DNA of 64,000 bases from Ceratopteris richardii. Lineage: Eukaryota; Streptophyta; Polypodiopsida; Polypodiales; Pteridaceae. Location: NCBI GenBank assembly GCA_020310875.1, contig CM035413.1, positions 162,021,306 to 162,085,305 of the forward strand, read 5' to 3'. Positions 32,036-44,653 of this stretch are shown here, piece after piece. Each line of letters opens with the position of its first letter. Position 1 is the first letter of the stretch. The position numbers and the translations under genes are program-made. Below the pieces are notes generated by a model. The model saw only the letters and a program-made list of their open reading frames with translations. It was not told the DNA's origin and ran no database searches.

Positions 32036-34488
32036 GACACAATCCCCATGGGGGTAGTGAGCCCAACCCTAAAAATAGCGGCCTCTATTGCCAAATATGC
32101 AATAATCCTGAACAAGTCCTAACAAATGCAAGTCCAACAACTCCATGGACATACGCAAAAACAAGACAGAGCACGAAAGGAACCAATTGCCATAAGAAGT
32201 TGTCGCATCTTGGAAACCTGCAATGAACTCATGCAGCCATGTCTAAAAGAAACAAAAGCAACCCTTTAATGTGTAAAGGATTCTAGAGGAGTGGAGGTGA
32301 TCTTAACAAGACAATCGTGCCATAATAGCCAAAAGACCAAACAAACTTCGTATCATCCATAGTAACTTGAAAAAATAAGCACAATAGCAGTCCTAGCATC
32401 AAAACTGTCCCAGACATTTCACCAGATGGCTATGAAAGTGGACACGATCCCTAAAATAGGGAAGTCACACATCCCAGACAAAGTCTTCTGTATTGCCCAA
32501 GTCCAATTTCAAACTGCACACCATGATTAAACTCATGCATTGTACTGTCATGGAAGTTGCATACAGGTTTGGTACCGACCATCTAGACAATCATTAATCA
32601 TCAAACTTCCCTACTACATATAGATTGAAAGACCCAACAGCAAGCTCCAAAGCCAAGAGCCACCTTAGTTTTTGCTCTGCTATAATGGAGTCATGGAATC
32701 AGTAGAGGTCATCCCAGATGTCATCCAAAATCAAAAGCCAGCCCCCAAGCCTACAACCACCTTCCATGAGAGAGGAAGCCAAAAAGGAAAAATCATCAGC
32801 TTTTCTAGATTTCTGATGGGGTTGGCCACTTATGGCCATACTACAATTTGCAATTCCTAAAAATTCCAAAGTATCTGCTTTCTTGCTTCCAGCTTCAATC
32901 ATGAGAAGTGAGAGATACGAGCAGCAAAAAATGACATTCTTCGATGTCTAGCCACACATGCACGGGAAGGTTCATACTATTGGTGCGTCAAACAATATCA
33001 TTCCCTAATCAATCAATTGTTTTCACCCATCTTAGGTGGCCATATAACATACTTCCTAAGAGCAAGACATCATTAGAGCAGAGCCCTGCATAAAAAATCT
33101 TTTCCAGCAATGGGTAGTACACTAAGACAGTTGTTCAGAAAAGCTCCACTAGGTACTTCGTTCATCATGTCACCCAAGAAGAAGCACAACCATTCTCAAA
33201 AAGACATCAATGAGCAATTCAGAGTTGGCATATATCCCAGCTTATGAGCGAGCACCATCTGAGAAGGATGCATGCTCCCATAATTACCTTCTATATTTTG
33301 ACTGATAGACCATAAAGCAACAGCAAATCACCAGCTTAGGAGCCACTCTTGGCATTTCTTCAAGTATGAATGCAATGATCAGAAAGAATGACCATGACCT
33401 TGGCATTTTCAGTTGGATCCTTCACACATATTTTTATCATCTTATAACAAAAACACAAGCATCAGAATAACATATTTATATTAGTGTCTCCAAGTGGTAG
33501 GAGCATTGGACACCATCAAACATCATATCTGTTGCATCAATTTGCCGATTCACAAACATTTGGAGCCATATAGGAGTGCTGAAGCTCCAGGAGTGTTATG
33601 AAATCCATCTTATCAATCGAATGAGTTTGTTCAGACCCTCGTAGATTATCCTTTGCAGTTCAGCTCATGCGTGTCGATTTTCTTCCAACTAACTTTTCTT
33701 GTAGCAGTATCCACCATAAAACCGAAATCTAGGAAGGATCTTCAAACCATGTGAGTTGATGGTCCAGTAACAATTTGGATGGGCACAGTTGATGTTGTGA
33801 GGGAAGACTTATGGAGGCATTTCCTATTCACCCAAAGAGGGCAACCATCACAGCAGCATCCTTCTTGGTGGTATGTAGTGGGCCCTTCCCTAGAGTCAAC
33901 GTTGATATTTATACCAATCATCTTGCTGGTATTTAATAAGTACTTAAATTGGTGCAGAAGGGAGCCATTTTTTTAGAGACCTGCCCAAGAGGGAAATCAT
34001 TCAGCATTATCTGCAGATAAGAATATGATAGAAAGCAGTGGAAAAATTGCTCAGCCCCGAACTCCTTCAATAGTGAACTATGCAGCAAGAGATGGAATGA
34101 CAAGCATCTTTGCATAGTGGCCCAATCAGACACACCCCGGGTTACAAAGAAGACTCCAAAAGAAAATGAGGAGCAAAACGAAATAGTCCCTTTTTGATCC
34201 CTAATATGTAACCATCCAACCTGATACCATTTTCTGCATGTTGCTGAGATTCTTGCCCTCACAAAGTCTTCGAGCCTGTCGGTGCACCCCATGCATCTTC
34301 TGCCCAAAATCCCACATCTTATACCTCCACCCATTAGGACATGCGAGTTGCCCGTCTTGCCAAGTCAACAAGAGATACATCACAAGAAAGAGGAGTGGAG
34401 AGTAATCCTGGGTGGGTTTTCACGGATTAGACAGGTGAGCCATGCTCAACCATGAAGCAGCCACACATAGGATCAGAAAGCCCATGTC

Positions 34489-34493
34489 CACCT
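34489..34493. repeat. Target-site duplication of F (CACCT/CATCT)
   Basis: cacct before F and catct after it (39652-39656); one C/T difference, otherwise a 5-bp duplication. Confidence 0.75.
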
Positions 34494-34723
34494 TGTTGGA
34501 GTTAGACGTCTGTGGAAGCACGCGAACAGCACAAGGAAGAAGAAGAAGCTTGGAGCACAACACACAAGACTGAATGTATTACTAGAGAATGTACAAAGAT
34601 GAGTAGCCCATTAGGGCAATAGGCGTATATACAAGCCGGGGGAAAAAAACCTCCTAAAGAGGGAAAAAAGTGCCCCGGCGGTCCTAGAGTGTTCACACAC
34701 ATCACTACCTAAATATATCAACA
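34494..34723 (-). repeat. 3' LTR of F (230 bp)
   Basis: Plus-strand edges TGTTGGAGTTAGACG ... ATATATCAACA. One difference from 39422-39651. Includes TATA-like tgtatatac on the minus strand. Confidence 0.95.
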
Positions 34724-34738
34724 AATCCCCCCTGGGAG
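34724..34738 (-). other. Polypurine tract of F
   Basis: Plus strand aatcccccctgggag, minus strand CCCAGGGGGGATT, next to the LTR. Confidence 0.9.
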
Positions 34739-34797
34739 TGATGCGGTGAACAAGGAGCTGGCACTCATGTATAAGGAAGTGCTGAGCTATGTGGAAA

Positions 34798-37700
34798 TCA
34801 CTCCACAAAAGGAAGTAAGCCCAAAGCTTTGCGGAAAGCTTCAAACTTCTCCCTAGGCAGAGCCTTCGTGAAAAGGTCTGCAATGTTCTCCTGCGTGGGC
34901 ACATATGCCAAGCTGATCTCCCTAGCAGAGAACCTCTCCCTGACATAGTGATAATGCACCTCAATGTGCTTAGTGCGAGCATGGAACACAGGGTTCCTCG
35001 CAACTGCCAATGCGCTCTGACTGTCAGTGAAGATGGTGGTGGCAGAAGACTGGCCAACACCCAAATCAACCATAAGGCGTCTGAGCCACACACACTCAAC
35101 AGTCGCTATGAAAGCTGCCCTATACTCAGCCTCACAACTGGAAGTGGCCACAGTAGGCTGCTTCTTGCTCAACCAAGATATACATGAGCTACCAAGCATG
35201 AAGCAAAAACCACTGGTGGACACACGAGTGTCATAGCAACCAGCCCAATCTGAGTCAGAAAAAGCATGCAAATCTGGCGGTAGTGATCCCCCCTTGGGAT
35301 AAAACAACCCAAGTAGCCGAGTACCACTCAAGTAGCGAAAGATGCGCTTAACCGCTTTCCAATGCGTGACTCCTGGGCAATGCATAAACCTGCTCATCTG
35401 TGAGACAGCAAACTGAATATCTGGCCGAGTAATGCATAAGTAAATCAAGCATCCAACAGCCTGCTGATAGAGAACAGCATCAAATGCATCTCCAGCATCA
35501 TGAAGACTCAATTGTAAACCTGTCTCCATAGGAGTGGCAATAGGCTTACAGTCTTCAAGGCCAAAACGCTGCAATAATGTGTCAATATATTTCGTTTGAC
35601 ACAAAGCCATTCCACCATCAACTTGCATAAATTGAATGCCCAAATAGTGATGCAAATGCCCCAAATCAGACATCTCAAATGAGGCATGCAAATCAGCCTT
35701 GAAATCAGCAATATGCTTCTCAAGAGGACCAGTGAGCAGCATGTCGTCTACATAGACAACAATGATCAAAAGCACATCATTAGCACGCTTAACATATAAG
35801 GTGCTTTCAATTGGACTGTTCTCAAAACCATGTGCAATCAGATAGGCATGTATTTTCTCATACCAAGCACGTGGTGCTTGCTTTAAACCATATAACGCCT
35901 TCTTTAACCTGCACACCTGGTTTTCATGCCCTTTCTGCACAAAGCCACGGGGCTGAAAAACATACACTTCTTCATGCAAGTCACCATTCAAAAATGCTGT
36001 TTTAATGTCCAACTGATGTACATTCCAACCATGATGGGCTGCAAGTGCACAAATGCTCCGAACAGTAGTCATACGGCATGTAGGTGCAAAGGTCTCATCA
36101 AAATCAATGCCTCTTTCCTGCGCATAACCCTTTGCAACAAGCCTAGCCTTATACCTGTCAACTGTACCATCAGGTTTACGCTTCAGCTTGTATACCCACT
36201 TAGTGCCAATGGCCTTCTTGCCAGGAGGCAAGTCACATAAAGACCATGTACCATTCTTCATTATAGCATCATATTCAGATTGCATAGCAGCCATCCAATT
36301 TTCTGAATTTTGTGCTTCATCAAAAGAAACAGGCTCATTCTCATCACAGAGACTAGATGCAGCCATAGCATAGCAATCTGATGCAAAGGAGGTACTATGA
36401 GAGCCTGAACGAGTACGATATGACAAAGGTGCATCTAATTTGCTGTCACGCAAAGTCTGCACCAGCCATTTTGGCATAGTTTTTGCCTGTTCAATATCAT
36501 CTCTCTCATCAACAAGTGCATCATGTAAATCTGCATCAGAAATGGAATGATCTGCATCATCATATGAAGCCTGCAAAGGCTGAGAAGTTGCCTCATTAGG
36601 ACCAGCGCTAGCCTGTCCACCTGTAAAAAGAGGCATCAAAGTATCATACATGTCTTTGGAGCTAACAGATGTCTCCTTAGTACATGAAAGCAATGGCTGA
36701 ATAGCATCTTCCACAAAGACAACATCACGGCTAACCAAAATGCGTTTAGTCTGTGGATGATACAGACGATAGCCTTTACTTTCAGAACTGTACCCAACAA
36801 AAATACATTTTAGTGCCTTATCATCCAATTTTCTGCGATGTTGTTCAGGCACTAATGCATATGCCAAACAACCAAAAACACGCAGATGAGCAACAGATGG
36901 CTTGCGGTCATGCCAAGCCTCATATGGAGTGATAGACTGCAACGCTTTCGTGGGACACCTGTTCAGTACATATGCTGCACACATGACAGCCTCAAGCCAG
37001 AAACTATGTGGTAAAGCCTGACTTTTGACCATGCACCTCGCCATCTCCATGAGTGACATGTTCTTTCGTTCAGCAACTCCATTCTGTTGAGGTGTATAGG
37101 GCACTGTACACTGGTGTTTTATCCCACGTTCAGCCAGAAATGCATTAAAATCTGAAGACATATATTCCCCCCCTCGATCAGAACGGATGGTGCCCATTTT
37201 ACATGCTGACAGATTTTCAGCCAAAACCAAAAACTGTTTGAAGCACATGAACACTTCGGACTTTGCTTTGAGTGGATATACCCATGCATGCCTGGAAAAA
37301 TCATCAATGAAAGTCACGAAGTAAAGGTAATTTCCAAAAGAGGGTGTCTGCATAGGACCACAGACATCACTATGTACAAGCTGCAATTTCTGCATAGCCC
37401 GAACTAAACCATCTTTTGGAAAGGAAGAACGCTGCATTTTGCCCAAAATACAGCCTTCACAAACATGTTTTCCAGGTGCCTCAAGTTTGGGCAAAGAGGA
37501 CACCATTTCAGATTTCTGCAGGCGTAACAAACTAGCAAAATTCAGATGACCAAAGCGTGCATGCCAAAGCTTTGCATCTGACATAGCCTGAGAATCATGA
37601 ACTGCACATGCCGAATCATTCACAGATTTTTCATAGTCTATGAGCTTATACAGCCCACGACATAAAATGCCAGAAGCAATAATCACATCGCCATTTGAGA

Positions 37701-39066
37701 GATCATGGATTGTACACCTGTCATCAACGAATTTCACAACCAAGCCAATCTTGGCTAATGTAGAAACTGATAACAGGTTCTTTTTGATCCCTGGCACAAA
37801 TAAAGCATCTGACAAAGTGAAAGAACTACCATCAGCAGTAGTCAGAATGATCTTACCAACTCCCATAACAGGATAAGAGGAGTTATTGGCACATGTGACA
37901 GTATTCCCTGTAGGGGCAGGCTCGAGTGAAGAGAAGAAACTGCGCTGCGAGGTAATATGTTTGGTTGCCCCACTGTCAAAGTACTGGCAAACATCTGAGT
38001 CTACTGCAAACATGCACTGATCATGAGAAGATGGGTCAAAACTGCAGACAGTAGTAAATGCCCATTCTTCTTCCTGCACAAGATTTGCAGACTCTGTTTT
38101 TGGTGTAGAGGCCTCTGCAACAACCATTCCAGCCTCTTTCTTCTTTGCCTCTTTAGCAGCCAGTTTTGGACAGTTCTTTATAATATGATCATTTCCTTTA
38201 CAGTACTTGCAGAACAATTTCTGCTTTTCTAATTTCTTCTCATCTTTATCCTGGTTCTTCGATTGTGCAGCATTTGCAGATTTCACCTTACTAGTAGAAG
38301 AGCTCCATTTTCCTTTGCCCTTCTGACTAGCCAGGAAAGCTTGATCTGCAACACGCATAATGGACCTGTTCTGCCTGGACTGATCTTCCTGCAACAGAAC
38401 AGAGACTAATTCCTCAAATGACAAGGCATTCGGATTGCCTTTCATCATCAATCGAAGAGTAGAGGCAAAACTCTGATATGAATCAGGAAGGCCATTCAGA
38501 ACGGTCTGCACAAGTGAGCTATCTGGTATAACCTCATCAGCAGAAATCAATTGTTCCTTCAGGTCTTTGATCTTTGTAAGAAAACTGTCCATCGAATCAC
38601 CTTCATTCATGTGCTCACTCTCCAACCGTTTTCGGAGGTAAGCAACACGAGCCTCATTCCTAGCCTAGTACAAAGTGGTAAGTGTATCCCAAGCATCCTT
38701 TGCTGTTCTGCAAGAGCGAATGTGAGGAATAATGGCACGTTTGACAGACAAAGCTATCAATGCATGTGCCTGGGCATCTCTGCCATCCCAACGAATCTGC
38801 TCTGCAGTAGGTGCAACAGAAACAGCAGCACAAACAGGAATCTGCGGAATATCATCTTCGACACCATCTTCATCAGCTCCAACACTTGTATTTGCAGTAC
38901 CTGTCGTTATAGGTGTAACAGGACGTCTTTCAACACCCTGCACAATGTTCCACAATCCTTTTGCAACCAGTACATGTCACATCATATAAGCCCATAATGG
39001 GTAGTTGGTACCATCCAACTTATCCTCAACAGCCAACATACGGAATACATCACTGCTTTCAGCCAT
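34798..39066 (-). pseudogene. Element F gag-pol polyprotein
   Basis: Starts at ATG 39066 (MAESSDVF..., the same start as in H) and runs about 1,420 codons. Gag: NEGDSMDSFLTKIKDLKEQL, LVQTVLNGLPDSYQSF, a CCHC knuckle CKYCKGNDHIIKNC. Protease: QYFDSGATKHITSQ. Pre-integrase: KLWHARFGHLNFASL with CEGCILGKM. Integrase: VHSDVCGPM, TFIDDFSRHAWVYPLKAKSE, IRSDRGGEYMSSDF, YTPQQNGVAERKN. RT: YKARLVAKGYAQERGIDFDE, QLDIKTAFLNGDLHEEVYVF, YVDDMLLTG. RNase H: SDSDWAGCYDTRVSTSGF, SSCEAEYRAA, ARTKHIEVHYHYVRERF. Encodes all functions of a copia element. Nearly whole. Confidence 0.95.
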
Positions 39067-39407
39067 GGCCGGTGACTAAAATACCTTGATGCAGAAAATT
39101 GACTGTATCTCAAAAAGTTGAACAGAACTGCCCAGACGAGTTCTGCTAGACCTGTGGCAGACTTTGAGACGCTTAAACTGGCGAACTGAAACTGGTATAT
39201 ACCTTTGGCACAAAAGGATGAAATAGCCTACACAAGCACTGCGATAGTGCGTTCGGAGGCCGAAATGAGCTCAGATCGCGATTTCGGCACCACAGATCGA
39301 AGCTGTTTTGATCTCGGAAACACCCTGAGTATGCTCACCAAATTTTGTGCGAATCTGAGACTGCAAACGGAGGAGTGTCGACGGCGCCCTAGAAGAAGCA
39401 ACGACCT

Positions 39408-39419
39408 GCTCTGATACCA
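39408..39419 (-). other. Primer binding site of F
   Basis: Minus strand tggtatcagagc, perfect tRNA-iMet-type site next to the 5' LTR. Confidence 0.95.
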
Positions 39420-39421
39420 AT

Positions 39422-39651
39422 TGTTGGAGTTAGACGTCTGCGGAAGCACGCGAACAGCACAAGGAAGAAGAAGAAGCTTGGAGCACAACACACAAGACTG
39501 AATGTATTACTAGAGAATGTACAAAGATGAGTAGCCCATTAGGGCAATAGGCGTATATACAAGCCGGGGGAAAAAAACCTCCTAAAGAGGGAAAAAAGTG
39601 CCCCGGCGGTCCTAGAGTGTTCACACACATCACTACCTAAATATATCAACA
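39422..39651 (-). repeat. 5' LTR of F (230 bp)
   Basis: Almost identical to 34494-34723; followed by CATCT. Confidence 0.95.
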
Positions 39652-41880
39652 CATCTTTACATGGAGCAAAGCTACCAGGATTTTTGCTTGTAAGGACCTA
39701 ACAATTCCAGTTCATATATGGAAAAAGAGGAAGTCACTATCATTGACCCGCGATTCTATCCAACCAGCAAAGTCATTCGAAGGCACCATAGTCAATGAAA
39801 GCACTAAAACCTGGGCTGAAATTTGTCATAGCTCCGTTCACATACCCACTGCCAATATTGTGACGAGATAGAACAACATGAGATGCTTTTGACAAGTCAC
39901 AGAGGCTTAAAATGCATCAGAAAAAGGGCCAAATGACCTGAAGGATTAGGCAGCAGTCACAAGAATTGCTCTAGTCTTTGAGGTGATTTTTCTCCCCCCG
40001 AGGAAATATCCAAAGAGCATAATAGCGGAGGGATCCATGGACATGCCCGACTCAGAAATGTGTGTTGGTAGAGTAGAGCTTCCCCCATTAGAAAAATGAT
40101 AAGAGTAACCATCTTGAGATGTTGAGATGTTCCCCCAATTTTGCTATGGTCATGGTAGAAGGGCATCCAGGAGAGTAGGAGTTGCTTCATTTCGGGGCTG
40201 AAGCATAGAGAGTACTTTTCATGTATGGCCATAGCAGCTTTAGATACACACCAGCTTGCTGTCACAAGGGAAGTGCATTATGGAAGCATGCACCACACAA
40301 TAGGCAAAGCTTATTCAGCATCCTGACTTGAGTGAATTGAGGAGGTCATCCACCAGATGTGGCTTGGGGATGTAAGGCAAGAGTGATATCAAAATGATGG
40401 AGGAGTATTCTCTGTACCTCGAATACTTACAGAAAGTATAGCGCTCCAATCTCGATCAAATGCACCTCTACTGCATCGTTGAGGGCCGTAGTCTTTATTC
40501 GAGAACAAAGAGGGAGAAAATAATGGACAGCATCGCTCTGTCCCATGCCTTCGAGAGCAGGTGGATAGCGGCCCTAGAAGCTCCCCCTAAAGCCCAAGCC
40601 AAGTTCAAAGAAAGGTTGATTCTGACAAATCAGCAGATGCACCAAAGTGGAAGCTTGTAAGGATTCCTTGCTTGTGTGAGGATGAATCGGACAGATGGCC
40701 TTGCGGTGGAGCATCAATAGTCGACAGTGGGGCATAAGGGACATGTCTCTACAGTGTTCTTGAGGAATCTACAAAAGGAGGCACACAATCAAAGTTACCC
40801 CAATCCCAATCTCCAGTGTGTGTCATGTGCCACTCGAGGCACGACCTTAGCAGACACAGGAGTAGTAGATCCAAATGAGAAAATCCATAGAGCCCAGAAG
40901 AGGGCAGGGAAACAATCTTGACTTCAAGCATGAGAAGCTCACGGCCAGCCCATAATGTCTTCGTGAAGCATCAACAGGTGTGCGCACAGCCGAGTGTAAA
41001 GGTCTTCTCACATACGCCTTCAGAAGAGATGAATGACAGAAGCTAAGCTCGACCCTGAGGAGGGGGAGCTCCAAGATCTGATGCACAGAGTAGAGGAGAG
41101 TAAGGGGGAAAGACACAACCCTTAATCATAAGGGTGGGTGAACAAAGGTGGGGGAGCCATAGCTCAATGCCGAGCATCAAGCTCTACGCACAGGAAGAGT
41201 AGAGCGCCACAATCCTGAAGACAAGGTGGGAGAGAAAGGTCACCTTCCCAACATCGAATGGAGTAACTCAACCACCCACTATCAGCGCACATAATTGGCA
41301 ACCGATCTCAAATTAAATGAAGAGAGAGATACAGGAATAGATCATGCCAAGGGAAGCCGTATGTGTCATTGCACCACCCAAAATTAGTGCGTGTATATTT
41401 CATATATCACATATCCGCTCACATATCTGCCTAAAAGACAAGAGGGGATAGGTATCCAATGCTTTTTTCATAAAGGATTTTTGATGAATCTGAAGCGTAC
41501 GAAGTTTTCTTTTTCTATTTTTTTTTTTGAGAAATGAAGAGAGGGGAGGGAAAACGGAAGTACTACCCAACCCCCTTCTCCAGGCTATCACTGAAAACAA
41601 GAAATGGAAGAGGTGGAGAGTGATGCCCAAGTGGTTGTGAGTGGGGGTGTGTGTAAATGTGAGAGTGGGAGAGATAAAGGGGTTAGGGGGTGTTTTTGTG
41701 CAACAACCAAACATAACTGAATCCACCCTACCAAAAACAAGGAAATGGGGAGCAATTGGCCCAAAGGAAGGGTGAAAGTGCCAAGCAAAAACTCAAATCC
41801 TACGCAATTGAGCAAAAAAAATTGCAACCCAATACTTTACCACATGTTCTTGAGCTCTCCAAGTGATGAAAGGCCGACCA
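39652..41880 (-). other. K internal region, 5' half and leader: no genes seen
   Basis: About 2.2 kb of DNA lacking conserved motifs. The part nearest the 5' LTR (about 41400-41880) is pyrimidine-rich on the minus strand, like the leader of element B. Frames of 100-odd residues there are low complexity and unsupported. Confidence 0.6.
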
Positions 41881-41898
41881 TCCCCAGCAACGGCACCA
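41881..41898 (-). other. Primer binding site of K (Tat/Athila type)
   Basis: Minus strand tggtgccgttgctgggga, within two C-to-T changes of TGGCGCCGTTGCCGGGGA. It lies five bases from the 5' LTR and fixes K's orientation. Confidence 0.88.
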
Positions 41899-41903
41899 AA
41901 AAG

Positions 41904-42642
41904 TGTTGAAGTTGTAGCAAGGAAAGACCAAAACCCTCACCACCTTGCATGGAAGCAAGAACGAAATCTCAAGAGTGACTCTTCTCTCATCCACCCCTAT
42001 CTCCAATATGTTCAAGCCATTGGCAACAGCCCCATGCTTTGCCACATGCTTGAAAACAAGGAGAATAGGGAGTCAAGGATCCTAGTCCATGAGGAAAATA
42101 CAAGAGAATGCAACTACTCTACTCACACAAAGGAGAGACATGCATAGGCACACACACACCACTCTCACACACTCACAAGACACAATACATGTAAATGTAA
42201 ATAGTCTTCTTGGAGTAAATGAGAGCATCTTCCATTGATAAGAGATATTACATGAGAGCACGTCGACCAAAAGCTCCCCTTTACAAGAAATGAGCCTCTA
42301 TTTATAAGCTAAGCTCTATTCCCCATGTGCTCCTTTGAAAAGTCAAAAAGGTGATTCTCTCTAACTAACATATCTTCTAGTATATTCCAAAATCTCTTCT
42401 TGCAACCAACAAATCCCAAGAAGATGCATGCATGGGAATTTCTACGTGGGATTTCCTTGGAAGAACAAAAAAGGTGAAATATCCATGGGTTACCTACACT
42501 ATGGTATGAGGAAATATCAAAAAGTGATTTTTGGAGAGTATTCACATGTGACACTCAAGTATATACAAAGAGAGTTATTTTCATGGTCTAGGGAGGGTTC
42601 CTATGCACCATTGAGGGTGTGTGCATACCCTACAACCCAACA
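41904..42642 (-). repeat. 5' LTR of K (739 bp)
   Basis: Minus strand TGTTGGGTTGTAGGG ... CAACTTCAACA. Matches 30624-31783 except for the duplication there. Confidence 0.92.
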
Positions 42643-44345
42643 CATGGATAGTCAAGTGCTAGTCCAAATGAGGAAATTTCTCAGTCTTTATAGGTTTCAT
42701 ATGATGATGGAGATCATTCCATTTATGTGGGTAGATTTACATGATGCACTTGTTGATAAGAGGGTTGATATAAAGGAAACAAAAACTATGCCTAAGCAGT
42801 TGGTGTGGACTTTGCGACATAGCAAATTAGATGCACCTTTATTCTATGGAACTCGTTCATGCTCTCATAATTCATCTTTTGCATCAGATTGCTATGATGT
42901 GGATGCTATTATGAAGAGTGGTATGTAATTTGCCTCCAGGCAAAAAGGCCGTTGGCATTAAATGTGTATACAAGCTAAAATGTAAGCTTGATGGGACAAT
43001 TGATAGGTATAAAGCTAGGCTTGTTGCACAAAGTTATGCTCAGGAAAGAGGCATTGATTTTGATGAGACCTTTGCACCCACATGCGGAATGATTACTGGT
43101 TATAGCATTTGTGCACTTGCAGCTCATCATGGTTGGAATGTACATTAGTTGGACATTAAAACTACATTTCTGAATGATGACTTACATGGAGAAGTGTATG
43201 TTTTTTAGCCCCGGTTTTGTGGAAAGGGCATGAAAACAAAGTGTGGAGGTTGAAAATCCATTATATGGTTTGAACAAAGCACAATGTGTTTTGTATGAAA
43301 AGATACATCCATTGCACATGGTTTTGAGAACATTTCAACTGAGAGCACCTTATATGTTAAGCATCCAAATGATGTGTTTTTTATCATTGTTGTCTGTGTT
43401 GATGACATGTTTCTCACTCTTCCTAATGAGAAGCATATTGATTATTTTAAGACTAATTTTCATGCCTCATTTGAGATGTCATATTTGGGGCATTTGCATA
43501 ATTATTTGGGCATTCAATTTATGCAAGTTGATGGTGGAATAGCTATGTGTTAAACAAAATTTATTGATACATTATTGTATTGTTTTGGCCTTCATGACTA
43601 CAAACCTATTGCCACTCATATGGAAATAGGTTTATGGTTGAGTCTTCATGATGATGGAAATGCAATTGATGTTGTTCTCTATCAACAATCTACTAGATGC
43701 TTGATTTACTTATGCATAACTCAGCCTGATATTTAGTTTGTTGTCTCACAGATGAGCAGGTTTATGGATTGTCCATGTGTCATGCATTGGTAGGCAATTA
43801 GTTGCATCTTTCTCTACTTGAGTGGTACCGGACTACTTGGATGGTTTTATCCCAAGGAGGGATCACTATTGCCAGATTTAGATGCTTTTTCTAACTCTAA
43901 CAAGGCTGGTTGCTATCACACTCATGTGTCCGCTAGTGGTTTTTGCTTCATGCTTGGTAGCTCATGCATTTTTTGGTTAAGCAAGAAACATCCTACCGTG
44001 GCCACTTCTAGTTGTGAGGTTGATTATAGTGCAACTTCCATTGTGACTTGTTGAGTGTGTGTGTGGCTGAGATGGCTTTTGGCTAATTTGGGTGTTGGTC
44101 AGTCTTCTGCTACCACCATCTTCACTAATAGTGAGAGCACATTGGTAATTGCGAGGAACCTTGTGTTCCATGCTTGCACTAAGCACACTGAGGTGCACTA
44201 TCATTATGTCAAGGAGAGGTTCTCTAGTGGAGAGATTAGTTTGGCATTTGTGCCTACATAGGAGAATGTTGCAAACCTTTTCACAAACGCTCTGCCTAGG
44301 GAGAAGTTTGAAGCTTTCCACAATGCTTTGGGATTACTTCCTTTC
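42643..44345 (+). pseudogene. Element E reverse transcriptase and RNase H remnant
   Basis: Continues E after K: the linker (PKQLVWTLRHSKLDAPLFY), RT (KAVGIKCVYKLKCKLDGTID, RGIDFDETFAPTCG) and RNase H (SNKAGCYHTHVSASGFCF, then the TKHTEVHYHYVKERFSSGEI segment). Many breaks. Confidence 0.8.
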
Positions 44346-44414
44346 ATGGATTGATTCCACATAGCTTGTCACTTCCTTATACATAAGTGTCGACTCCTTG
44401 TTCATCGCATCACT

Positions 44415-44653
44415 CCCAAGGGGGATTTGTTGATATATTTTGGTAGTGATGTGTGTGAACACACGTAGGACTGGTAGGGCACTTTTTTCCCTCTTTAGGA
44501 TGTTTGTCGACTTGTATGGATGCCTATAACCCTAATGTGTTACTTATCTTTGTACATTCACGTGGTAATACATTTAGTATTGTGTGTTGTGCTCCAAGCT
44601 TCTTCTTCTTCCTTGTGTTGTTTGTGTGCTTTCACAGACCTCAAACTCCAACA
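44415..44653 (+). repeat. Polypurine tract and 3' LTR of E
   Basis: cccaagggggatt followed by the 226-bp LTR (44428-44653), starting TGTTGATATATTTTGG and ending ACTCCAACA. Diverged from the F and H LTRs but colinear with them. Confidence 0.88.

Larger units (their letters stand above)
31798..34493 (-). other. K internal region, 3' half: no genes seen
   Basis: About 2.7 kb without conserved coding motifs on either strand. The 130 bases after 31855 are rich in (t)cttcag/ctgcaa(g/a) strings, a degenerate short repeat. The longest minus-strand frames (about 130 residues near 34000-34330) show no retroelement signature. Confidence 0.6.
34494..39651 (-). mobile_element. Young Ty1/copia element F, inserted in K
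   Basis: 5158 bp on the minus strand with 230-bp LTRs (34494-34723 and 39422-39651) that differ at a single position by eye, a canonical primer site, a polypurine tract and a near-full-length polyprotein. One difference in 230 bp makes it the youngest element here. Nearly whole, about one break. Same family as E, G and H, with G and E on older branches. Confidence 0.95.
30624..42642 (-). mobile_element. Non-autonomous gypsy-type element K (LARD-like), inserted in E
   Basis: LTRs at 30624-31783 and 41904-42642, target duplication CATGG, minus-strand primer site of Tat/Athila type at 41881-41898 and polypurine tract complement at 31784-31797. After removing element F, about 5.0 kb of internal DNA contains no recognisable gag, protease, RT or integrase, only short random frames. 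That is the definition of a large retrotransposon derivative, mobilised by enzymes of another element. LTRs differ by about 2% by eye, apart from a 421-bp duplication in the left one. Whole-looking at its ends. Confidence 0.85.
29865..44653 (+). mobile_element. Ty1/copia element E (broken, split by K)
   Basis: Copia remnant of the same family as F, G and H. The visible part starts in integrase (CSLF..VMCV region, about 29865), runs to 30623, is interrupted by K, and continues from 42643 through RT and RNase H to a polypurine tract and a 226-bp 3' LTR (44428-44653). No 5' LTR, gag or protease is visible. Heavily broken, well over ten breaks. It shares unusual local rearrangements and its downstream flank with G, so the two derive from one already-decayed copy. 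Confidence 0.85.

Noticed and set aside
33933-34334. 133-residue minus-strand frame in K as a possible K gene
   Set aside because: No retroelement or host domain recognised and no supporting second copy; length is compatible with chance.
34948-38997. Plus-strand frames of 60-150 residues across F
   Set aside because: Antisense shadows of the F polyprotein; matching shadows occur antisense to H.
41400-41830. Minus-strand frames of about 80-108 residues near the K 5' LTR
   Set aside because: Low-complexity translation of a pyrimidine-rich leader without known motifs.
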